From IMG/VR virus record IMGVR_UViG_3300028024_000011, positions 1 to 57,620 of that record: a DNA stretch of 57,620 bases. One strand, 5' to 3'. This stretch comes from a virus. Shown here in pieces: positions 6,708 to 16,400 of the stretch. Positions within the stretch are counted from its first letter, which is position 1, and the number at the start of each line of letters is the position of its first letter. The notes beneath the pieces are model-generated. The model had not been told where the DNA came from. It saw nothing but the letters and a program-made list of their open reading frames with translations, and made no database searches. The position numbers and the translations under genes were made by a program.

Positions 6708-7819
6708 GCCGGCTCGCCCTTGAGACTCACTGTCACTGTTTCTTCGCCCCCCTGCATCGTTACCGCCAACGCCTCAACCTTGACGAGATATTGTACCCCA
6801 TCCATTTCGGCTAGCAGACTGTCGCCAAACGTCCAGTCCTTACCGTACACCGCGCCGGGTCCGTTGACCAGACTACCCGTCAGCACTGTCCGGGTCCGTT
6901 GACGCATAAGCTCGGCCTGAGCCTCGCCCAGGATCGCGGCATCCGTTGTAGCCGACGCCGCGTCTATCGTCGCCTCGCGGCGGCCGAATGGCGACGTCAC
7001 GAGCCGCGTTGCATCGACGGCTACCTGCACCTTGCGGCTCGGGCCTTGCCCCGGCCCGAGCCCATAGACGGCCGTCGCTGACGATCGATAGTCGGTTGTG
7101 ACCTCGGAAGCTCCGAGCGTACCGCGATCCGTCGAGATCGTCAGCGAGCCCGGCGTGCCTACGATGCTTCGATTTGTGCCGCGCTGACCGACATAGGTCC
7201 GGAATTCAAACCTCGATCCTGTCCAGACCAGATCAAAATACAGCGGGCGCGTACTGTCCGCTGTCCGCGCCGATTGCGCCAAATCCTGCAAGAGCGAAAA
7301 CAGGTTCTTTTGCGAGCCCTCCTTAGTGACCGATGCCGCCCCGGACACACTGGCGGCTACGTCGATATAGCCTGACCATGTCCGATCGCCGGCCGCGCTA
7401 CTGCCGAGATTTTCGGCTACGTACGCCTTCATCAGATCGTCAGCGGCGCCCGTCTTGAGTGAGCCGGCCGCGCCCGCTAGCGCCGTGATCACGCGCCGTT
7501 CTAGCAGCGTGGCGGCTGTGTAGGCTACCAACGTACGGTAACGGCCACCGGCCGCGCTGACGCCCTTCGTGGGAGCTTGTAGCAGCCATACCGTCTCGCC
7601 CTCGCGTTGCATCTCGCCACCGACCGGGCGCCGCATGATCTCGAAGCGCGCGTCTTCGATCAGGTAAGCATCCGGCAGACTGCCACGAGGTATCGTGATC
7701 GTGACCGATCCGACCGCGTTGGTTCCGAGCGCATACGTCAGTTTCGCGATGCGATTGCCCGACACGTCGGCCACGCGGTTGCCGAACGGATCGCTCAGCC
7801 ATATCTGGTAGTCTGTCAT
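6704..7819 (-). CDS. Tail hub protein, ReqiPepy6 Gp37-like, 371 aa
   Basis: It shows the features of the Gp37-like siphovirus hub family: MTDYQIWLSDPFGNRVADV at the start, LTYALGTNAVGSVTITIP, then a mixed beta domain (RFEFRTYVGQRGTNRS) and a C-terminal GDSLLAEMDGVQYLVKVEAL. Such proteins form the ring under the distal tail protein and carry the fibres. It follows the Dit-like gene by two bases, the usual order. Confidence 0.85.
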   Translation of the reverse strand: MTDYQIWLSDPFGNRVADVSGNRIAKLTYALGTNAVGSVTITIPRGSLPDAYLIEDARFEIMRRPVGGEMQREGETVWLLQAPTKGVSAAGGRYRTLVAYTAATLLERRVITALAGAAGSLKTGAADDLMKAYVAENLGSSAAGDRTWSGYIDVAASVSGAASVTKEGSQKNLFSLLQDLAQSARTADSTRPLYFDLVWTGSRFEFRTYVGQRGTNRSIVGTPGSLTISTDRGTLGASEVTTDYRSSATAVYGLGPGQGPSRKVQVAVDATRLVTSPFGRREATIDAASATTDAAILGEAQAELMRQRTRTVLTGSLVNGPGAVYGKDWTFGDSLLAEMDGVQYLVKVEALAVTMQGGEETVTVSLKGEPA

Positions 7820-7821
7820 GG

Positions 7822-10275
7822 TCAGTCGGCCGTCTCGTAACGGTTGCGCCAGTACAGATAGGCTGTGGCTGATCCGTCCGTGCAGTACAGCGCGATCCGG
7901 TTCGCACCCGGCGCCAGCGCGAACGTCGAGAAATCGCTAGCCGACAGTAGCAACCCGATCAGGTCGCGATAGTTCGATCGAACCGTTTTCGATCGATTGG
8001 CGCGCAGATCAATCGTCACAATCTCGCCGGCCAGTAGTGTGCCGTTGAACCTGAGCACCTGACCGGTGGTCAGGTTCGTGATCGAGTACAGCGTGCAGTT
8101 CTGTGTGATCACGAGTTTGATCACAGGGTACGCGCTCGCGGAACCGGCGTTCGTGACGGACGTGATGGACTCGGCAATAAGCGTTGTCCCGAACGTGCCA
8201 ACGCCGCCAGCGGCCATCCAGTTCAGCACGGTATAGCCGTTCGGCATGCCGTACAGACGGTATGTATCGTTGCCGTGCGTGGCGGTGTTGGGCGGATCGG
8301 CTGAATACGGCAGCCACGCCGATCCGTTCCACAGCGCGATATTGTCCGGCGGTGTGATACCGCCAATGGTCGACCACAGTAGGCCGGATGCCACGAGCGC
8401 GCTACCATCAGCGAGTACCGATAGTTTCGTGATGTAGCTCGTGCCCGGGTTCGCCAGTCCCGTACCGAGCGGTTGCGCGGAAACGCCGGTCCACCTAGCA
8501 ATGGCGTTGCACGCGACACCGGCGAACGTGGTGAAGAATCCGCCCACATACAGCGAGCCGTTCCACGTCTTGAGTGTCTGTATCTGCGCACTGCCACCGG
8601 TGGCCGCGACTAGCGTCCAGGTTGTCGTGTCCCACCGGTACAGCCCGGCCGTACCCGGCGAGTAGACTTTGCCGTCTGGCCCGATCTCGAATGCGTCAAC
8701 GTCGCTGTAGTGCGATCCGAAGCCAGTTGCCGCGTTTACCCACGTCGAGCCGTTCCAGTACGCTGTGCCATTCGCGGTTGAGACACCGCCAATCGTGGTA
8801 AACGCACCGGCTATCCACCAGTAGCCGGTGGACGGGTCTATGATCGAGCCGTACGCGCCGGTGTTCGCGCCCGATGGCCCAACCGCTGACCATGTGTTCG
8901 TTGCAGCCGTCCACTTCGCTACGTAGTCGGCCGCCGCGATACCGGCCATGTCCTGGAACGAGCCGCAGATGTAGACGTCGCCGTTGGCCGCGACATCGAT
9001 ACCGAGTACCGTGCTGTTGGGTGTTGCGCCGCCGAGCGCTGACCATGTCGCCGTCGCCGGATCCCAGACGGCGAGGTAATCGCACGCGGCCACGCCGCCC
9101 ATGTCGGTAAAGTTTCCACCGACGATGATCCGGCCATCGGCCATCTGGGCCGCCGCGTATATGGGTGACAGCGGGTTAGACACCGGCCCACCGCCAGCGT
9201 TAGACCACACATTGTCCGGCGTCCTGATCGCTATAGCCTTGACGCTCGTAACACTCTGGCTCGGAGCCAGAAGCGCGGCCGTGTCGTAGCTCGACTCAAA
9301 ATCCGGATCGTTTGCCAGGAACCGCAACGGTAGAACCTCGGTGGTCGGTTCTACGTCGTCCATCGTCCATCCGTCCTCGTTGTGAGCACGGATCACGCGC
9401 GGGTCCGTTAGGTCGCCGCCACCGGTGTACCTCAGCGTCACCGGGCCACGGTTCGATCGCGTGTCAAGCGCGAACGGCGCGAACGCGGTACGCCGGTTTG
9501 TGTGCAGATCCTTCGCCAGACCGGACGGGTACATGATCTCGCATGTCAGGGTAAATACCCGTTCCTTCCTGACCGTGCCCTGATAGATCGATCCATCCTT
9601 GATAGCCTGGGATTGCGTCACGACGTCGACCGGCGCGCGCCCGAGTCCCTTCTGACTCACGACGTCGAGTCCGATGCTATGAAACGTCTTGATTGCGCCG
9701 CCTTGACCGCTACGTCCGTCACGCTGTGACGTCGATGCGTGGGCAAGGCCAGTCCACTTGCAGCCATCCTGATCGCCATCGATATATGTACTGGCCGCCG
9801 TCGCCTGTTCAAACTGCACACCGTCAATGTCGACGGCCGTCCACCCGGACGATCGTCCGTCGCGCACCGCGAGCACCGGCGTTGTCGCGGCTACGGCTAC
9901 GGTAGGGATCTCTAGACGGTGTGTCTTGCCGTCGCCCGGGTGGGCTACGTCGACCACCGTAGCACCGTAGGCGAGCCGGGCCACCACGAGCGGGCTATCT
10001 GCCTTGACGTAGACAGAGAACACCACCGGCGTACCGCCGGCGAACTGTGGTCCGCTGTACTCGCCGCGGCCATTCGCGGCCGATGCCGTCAGACGGCCGC
10101 CGTAGCCGCCGTAACGGCTGGCCCCAATCGTCGGAACAAGCGTCGCGGACGTCGGTGTCCAGCCGGTGGTACCGGTCTCGAAACTCGGATTCGTGACATA
10201 GTTCGTGTCCGTGGTACCGGTTGGCGCGATCACTTGCCATAGGTCGGTTGTCGCCAGACCACCGTCTACCGTCAC
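7822..10275 (-). CDS. Distal tail (Dit-like) protein with carbohydrate-binding and beta-propeller insertions, 817 aa
   Basis: The C-terminal 120 residues have the Sipho_tail end pattern (TLYSITNLTTGQVLRFNG, EIVTIDLRANRSKTV, FALAPGANRIALYC, YLYWRNRY). Between N- and C-terminal tail domains are a CBM-like jelly roll (NYVTNPSFETGTTGW ... VDIDGVQFEQ) and at least five propeller blades of the type GGNFTDMGGVAACDYLAVWD / GSFQDMAGIAAADYVAKW / GAFTTIGGVSTANGTAYW. GTG 10275 is chosen over ATG 10326 because of GGGGGGGTATCC. The insertions suggest host-surface glycan recognition (inference). Confidence 0.85.
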   Translation of the reverse strand: MTVDGGLATTDLWQVIAPTGTTDTNYVTNPSFETGTTGWTPTSATLVPTIGASRYGGYGGRLTASAANGRGEYSGPQFAGGTPVVFSVYVKADSPLVVARLAYGATVVDVAHPGDGKTHRLEIPTVAVAATTPVLAVRDGRSSGWTAVDIDGVQFEQATAASTYIDGDQDGCKWTGLAHASTSQRDGRSGQGGAIKTFHSIGLDVVSQKGLGRAPVDVVTQSQAIKDGSIYQGTVRKERVFTLTCEIMYPSGLAKDLHTNRRTAFAPFALDTRSNRGPVTLRYTGGGDLTDPRVIRAHNEDGWTMDDVEPTTEVLPLRFLANDPDFESSYDTAALLAPSQSVTSVKAIAIRTPDNVWSNAGGGPVSNPLSPIYAAAQMADGRIIVGGNFTDMGGVAACDYLAVWDPATATWSALGGATPNSTVLGIDVAANGDVYICGSFQDMAGIAAADYVAKWTAATNTWSAVGPSGANTGAYGSIIDPSTGYWWIAGAFTTIGGVSTANGTAYWNGSTWVNAATGFGSHYSDVDAFEIGPDGKVYSPGTAGLYRWDTTTWTLVAATGGSAQIQTLKTWNGSLYVGGFFTTFAGVACNAIARWTGVSAQPLGTGLANPGTSYITKLSVLADGSALVASGLLWSTIGGITPPDNIALWNGSAWLPYSADPPNTATHGNDTYRLYGMPNGYTVLNWMAAGGVGTFGTTLIAESITSVTNAGSASAYPVIKLVITQNCTLYSITNLTTGQVLRFNGTLLAGEIVTIDLRANRSKTVRSNYRDLIGLLLSASDFSTFALAPGANRIALYCTDGSATAYLYWRNRYETAD

Positions 10276-10301
10276 GGATACCCCCCCAGACGCCACAGGA
10301 T

Positions 10302-10313
10302 GCCCGTACGGGC
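10302..10313. repeat. 12-bp perfect palindrome in the Dit leader
   Basis: GCCCGTACGGGC lies between the hairpin at 10347-10380 and the Dit gene start. It is related to the CCGCTACGGGC words at other junctions. Confidence 0.6.
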
Positions 10314-10346
10314 TTCGTACGCGCACCTGTGGGTACTTGTCGTTTC

Positions 10347-10380
10347 GCCCGTAGCGGGCCGCTGTGAGCCCGCTACGGGC
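10347..10380 (-). terminator. Hairpin following the tape-measure gene
   Basis: GCCCGTAGCGGGC (10347-10359) pairs with GCCCGCTACGGGC (10368-10380). It abuts a copy of the junction palindrome, forming a composite hairpin pair between the tape measure and the Dit gene. Confidence 0.6.
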
Positions 10381-10381
10381 T

Positions 10382-10399
10382 TGTCATCCTGAGATGACA
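10382..10399. repeat. Junction palindrome, copy 3
   Basis: 7-bp arms around loop CTGA, immediately downstream of the tape-measure stop (10402), flanked by the CGCTACGGGCT word also seen at copies 6 and 11. Confidence 0.85.
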
Positions 10400-10401
10400 T
10401 T

Positions 10402-13400
10402 TCAGCGTGTTTGCGCCAACGTCCGTAGCGTCTCGACGTCCTGCACTGCCGTGGACGTCGTTGCCTGAGAGTATACCGTGTAGCTGAAAACGTCACGCTG
10501 GCCGGTGTTGATCGCCTTTGCCAGACGATCGTAGTCAAAATCAGCGATCACGCGGTCGACGTTGCCGAGTTGCGCGGTCCCGATCATCGTTGGCATCGCC
10601 AGATCAATCGCGCTCGTGGGATCGCCAACGAATGGCGCGGATGCAACACCGGCCGTTCTCGGGACGGTCGCGTTCTGCAACGCGTTCTTGATAGCGGCGT
10701 TGATCTCGGTGCCGATCTTGCCGCTATCCTCGTGAATGCCCTTGACGATCGCGGCCACTGTCTCGTTGCCGAGTTTTTCAGCCGGGCCGTTCGATCCGTT
10801 GACAGTACCGCTCACATCTGACAGCGTCTTCGGTAGTCCGGTGGACGGGTCACGTAGCTGTCCGATCGCGGTATTCGCGCCGTCGCGCGAATCGATGAAA
10901 CGCTGTACGAAGTCCCGTTTCAGCGCGTCGGCCTGAGCGTTCGTTGGCGCAATCGCGGCAGCCACAGCCGCCGGCACAAGCGTCTGTATCGCCTGAACGG
11001 CCAGCACGGCGCTATCTCGCGCCTCGCCGGCCGCGACTGCCATACCGTCGCGCATTTGCTGTGTCTGGAAGATCGCGCTACCGCGCATCTGATCGGCCGC
11101 GAACACTACCGAGCCGCGCATGCCGTCAGCGTGCGTTGAGACCTGATCACGCATCGTGCCGGCTGCCGCGATCGTACCATCCGCCATCCGAGCTACACGG
11201 TCAACGATCGTGCCGGCCATCGTGACAGACGAGTCTACGGCGGCCGTTTGCATGCCGGCTGCCGCTCGCGACACGCCGGTCTGCATATCGGTCGCCGCGT
11301 CAACCGTGTGCGTTTGCATGTCGCGGCCCGAGCTTATGACGTCGCCGCTCATGTCCTCGGTTGAGTTTGTAACGTTGCGGTCAACTAGGATACCTTGCGC
11401 GGTCATGTTCTTGACCATAACCGCGAAATTCTTCTGTAGCTGGATAGACATCCGTTGTGTCTCTGTATCGGCGCCGTCGCCCAACGCGGCTAGCTGTTTG
11501 TCGAATTCGCTGATATCCGGCAGTGTCGGTGCGTACAGCACCGGCCGCGCCGGTGACGGTGCGATGTTCGGTGTCTGGCCCGGCAGTGGCTCAGCCGGAC
11601 CGTGACTGATCGGCGTGGTGGTTGGCGCGGTCGCCGGTGGCGCCGGCTCGATCGCGTGTACCTGTCCACCGCCGGTGACGCCTTGCGGTGGATGCTGATT
11701 CGATGCTGTCGGCTGTTCAAGGAACGACGTACTACCGCCGATCACTTCGGTTACCAGATCGGCAATAGTCGACATGACACCGGCGACGGCATCCTGAGCG
11801 CTGGCCATCCCGGTAGTACCGGCGATGTCTGATCCGCTTTGATTACCGGCGATGTTCTTGATTTGCTTGCCACCGCCGGTATTCGTCTTCTGTAGCTCGT
11901 CCAGACTTTTCTTAGCCTCCTGGGCCGCCTTGCTGACGGCTTGTAGGTTCTTGACGCTGTCGCCCATGTTGATCGGCTTTACAGACGCGGCTGCCGTGCC
12001 GTAATCCTTCACCGGTGGTGCCGCGTCCTTTGCCGCGGCGCCGGTGTCCTTGAACGCTTGCCCCATATCGCCTAGTGCTGAGCCCACCGTACCCGAGACG
12101 TCAATCACCCGGCCGGCAGCGTCTTCGGTGTTTGTGGCCATCGTGTCCACGGATGTTGACGTCTGCGATTCAGTCTCGGTGTACACACCGATGACCTTGC
12201 CACTCCAGTCCTGGAGCGTCGTCACCGTCCCATTGGCCGTCGTCGTGACGGTCATCGTAACGCCGTTGCCCATGTCGGTCACGGATTGCAGGATGGCGCC
12301 GGACATGCCCTGCACCTGTCCGACTGATTGCGTATTCATGTCGGTATTAGCTTGCACAACCTCGGTAGCTGTGGTCTGGGCCGTCGTGACCTCAGTCTGG
12401 GCAGCCGTCGCGATGATCAAGTTTCGACCGGTGGCCGCCGCGGCTGAGTCCAGAATCAACTGATTGCCCATCGTGGCGTTAGTCGTGGTGACTTGACCGG
12501 CGAGTGCTGACCACTGCGCGACGATCTGACCGTTAGCGTCGGTTACGGTCGTGATCATGTTGCCGGCGGTATCTTGTGTTGTGGTAATCAGTTGACCGTT
12601 CATAGTCTGACTGGTGGTTGTCACGCCGGCGGCTGTATCGGCCATGTTCAATTGGACGCCATTCGATAGCTCGCCCCACAACCCGATAACCTGCCCGGTC
12701 GTGTCGGTTGTCGTCGTGATGAACGAGCCGAGCGTGTCCGTCGAAAACGTCGTGATCCGACTACCGGCAGCGTCTACGCTCGTAATGACGTCCTGTGTCA
12801 TACCGGCGAACTGTGGCGCGGCCGTCGTGGACGTGTCGCCGAATTGCTTCAGCGATGCCGTTGTGCCGTCGAACGCGACGCCGGCCGCGTCGGCTGCTGG
12901 TGGTAGTTGGTTGACGAGTTGAATCACGCCGTTGATCGGCCCGGCCAGCGCCGTGATTTCCTCAGCCGTCATGAAACGCGAGCCGCCTTTGAGTGCGTGC
13001 CCCGCGCTCGGGTTGTTCGGGTCCGGGCCGCCAGTCTCGCCCAGATCGAACTGTCCGGTAGCAGGGTTGAAGCCCTGAGCTACGAAGTAGTGGCCGCTAC
13101 TCAGCGGCACGTTACCGCCACCGGTTGAGATCGCGGTCAGGTTGCCCCCTTGCACGGACTGCTGTGCGGATTGCGCGGTCGCCGGCAGGTTCGCGTACTG
13201 GATACCTAGTTCGCCCAGTGACTTCATAAACCCGGCCGGCCCGGTTGTCATGCCACCGCCCGGCGTCCATCCGTTCTGCGCGGCGATCCGGACCACTTCG
13301 GACTCGTTCGGCGTGCGCCCGGTGGCTTCATAAAACAGTGCTAGCGCGGCCGGTCCGCATGCCGCTAGCGCGGCTTCCCACGGCAGACCTAGCTCGAATT

Positions 13401-16400
13401 GATTTCCGATCTTCTGTAGCTGTCCCTGGAAGCCGCCGGCCGCCGGTGGTCCCTGTACGCCGCCGGCGGTCTGTACGGCTTGTGCCGCTTGCTGCTGTTG
13501 TTGCGCGAGTACGGCTTGCCGTCGCTGCTCGATCTCAGTGACGTATCTCTGCGTTTCCTCAAACGGTGGCACGCCTCCGTACTTCGCTACGTTGCCGGGC
13601 CCGGCGTTGTAGCTCGCGAGCGCCACGGACGGGTCTCCGTATTGCTGCATCGCCTGAGCTTGCAGGTTCGCGGCGTACGTCAGTGACGCGTGCGGGTCGG
13701 TCGGGTCTACGTTCGGGTGGTACTTCGGAATGAGTTGAGCAATGCCCGTAGCGCCAGATTTCGCGTTGTAGGCGTTCGGGTTACCGCTCGATTCCTCGCG
13801 GATCTGTTCCACGAACCGGACCGGATCAATGCCGGCCTTGACGGCGGCCTGGTACGCCTCCTTCTCCCAGTCGGCCGTGTAGCTCGCCGGGGTGGCAGAC
13901 GGGCCGGGTTTCTGTCCTGTCGCCGCTGACGGTGCGCCGGTTCGGTTTGACATCTGCGTCGCACCGGCCGGTGCCGAGCTTGTGCCACCGCCGAATATGT
14001 TGGGGAGCGTCGGGTGCCATCCGCCGGTCGCGTCGTCCCACGCGCCTTTTAGCATGTCGAGTAGCTTGTTGCCGAGCGCGGACTGTGCGTCTGTGACCGT
14101 GATGCCCGTGATGGACTTTGTAAACCCGTCCTGCATCCCCTTTGCGAATGCGTCCCACGCCTCTTTAGCGGTCACAGCCGCGCCGAGCGCCGCGCCGAGC
14201 GCCTTAGCGGTGTCCGCGCCGATCTTTGCCCAATCGACGCCGGCAGCACCATTGCCGGCGCCGGTGAGCATGTTGCCAAACATATCGCCGGTCGTTGTAC
14301 CCAGTCCGGCCCAGTCCACGGCTTTGATCTGTTCCGTAATCCACGTGTAGAACTTCGTGTCAAAATCTAGGATAGCCTCGAAGACGCCGGCCCAATCGAT
14401 CGCGGCCAGTTGCACGCCAATCGCCGTAGCCGCGGCTTCGGTCAATCCGACCACCTTAGCCCAGACGTCCGGCCACGGGATTTTCGCGACTTCAGCCCCG
14501 AGCCACGTAGCGAAGTCGACGGCCAGCGTGAGCAGATACGAACCGAGCGCGCTTGCCACCGTGACTGTCTGTTGCCACAGCGCGGCCCAGTCCACGAGCG
14601 CGATCTGTGCCCCGAGCCACGTAGCGAAGTCCACGGTTAGCCCGGCTACGTAGGTGCCGAGCGCGGTTGCCACCGTAACCGTTTTCGCCCACAGCGCCGC
14701 CCAATCGATCGCCGCGATTTGCGTACCGAGCCACGTAGCGAAGTCCACGGCGAGGCCGGCGAGGTACGTACCGAGCGCAGTAGCAACGGTAACCGTCTTC
14801 GTCCACACTCCGGCCCAATCGATCGCGGCCACCTGTGCGCCGAGCCACGTCACGAAGTCGACGGTTAGTCCGGCCACGTACGTGCCGAGCGCCACGGCAA
14901 CGTCTACGGCTTGCTGCCAGACCGATGCCCAATCGATCGCGGCAACTTGCTCGCCTAGCCAGCCGATCGCCAGCGTAGCAAACTCGGAGAACGCGGTACC
15001 GAGCCCGCTGATAGCCGTTTTGATGTCGCCCGAGAATAGCGCCTGAACGATCGGGGCGAGCTTACCCTGTACCGTCTGCCAGACCGTCAGTATGCTATTG
15101 ATCGCCGGTGGCAGATTTGTCTGTAGCCACGTGGCAAGCGTCTGAACGGCCGGTATCACGGTGCCAGTGATGAACGATGACACGGCCGTCGCTGCCGTCA
15201 AGAACATCGGCCAGCCGGTCTGTGCTACCCATTGGATCGCTACGCCGAGCCCGGTCCGGATCGCGGCGGCTACCGGCACGATGGCCGGCACCACTGTGGA
15301 CGACAGGAAATTGACGGCTACCGTCGCCGCGCTGAGCAGTGCCGGGAATCCAGTAGTCGCCAGCCATTGCAACGACTCGCCTAGCGCGGTTCGTAGCGCG
15401 GCAGCCAACGGCGGAATGGCCGGCAGTAGCGTACCCGTCCAGAACGCCGCCGCTTGCTGGACGATCGCCATGAGCGGCGGCCACGCGGTAGCCGCCAGCC
15501 ACGCTAGCGAGTCGCCCAGAACGCCACGGAATACCTCGCCCGTCTTCTGTGCTGCCGGCAGTAGTGTAGACTCGAATACGCTAGCTGTCTGCTGGACGAT
15601 CGAGACGAGTGGCGGAATCACGCTACTGGTAATAAACGTGATCTGCGTGGCGATGTTGTCGATAAACGCCTTACCGATCCGGACTGCGATCGGTTCGACG
15701 GTCTCGAATGCGCTCACCAGGACCGGCCAGCCGGTCTGTACGGCTGACACGATGCCCTGCACGCCAGTAATGATCAGTTCACCCGATCGGGTGATGATGC
15801 CGCCGAGCAGATCCCATTCGTTTGCGTAGTCCGCGATCGATAGCCCGAGCAGTTTGGCCACCATCTGCTCGCCGGCCACGGCCGCCCGGCCGGCTGCCGT
15901 CACGAACACCGGTAGCGCCTTCTGAGCTACGCTCAGGATCGAGGAACCAACGGTCATGATAGCCGGTATCGCGGCGGCCGCCTTATCAATGAATCGATCG
16001 AGCATGCCGGCGGCTGACTCGCCTAGCTTGTCAAGCCCAGGTATCGCGCGGTTGACCATGTCGGTCGCCGCGTCGGCTACTTTCTTCAAGCTCGGGAGCA
16101 AATGCTGACCGAACGTGATGCTAGCCGTCTCAATCGAGCCTTTGAGCTTTTCCATGCTGCCAGCAAGGTTGTTCAGCCGTGCATCAGCAACCGCGCTGGC
16201 GCCGCCGCTCGCCTTCATCGCGTCGGCCATGTTGTTGAACCCGGTAGCGCCATTGTTGGACATGATGGCCGCGGCCCGGATCGCATCGGTACCGAAGATG
16301 GTTTGTAGCGCGTTGAGTTTTTGCTCTTGCGTCAGATTGGCCGTTGCCTCTTGCAGGATTTGGGAGATATCCGCGAGCCCCTTAGCCTTGCCCTGTGCAT

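Noticed and set aside
14480-14960. Regular repeats that could be taken for a CRISPR-like array
   Set aside because: Units are 114 bp, directly adjacent, in frame and diverged at third positions: coding repeats of the tape measure.
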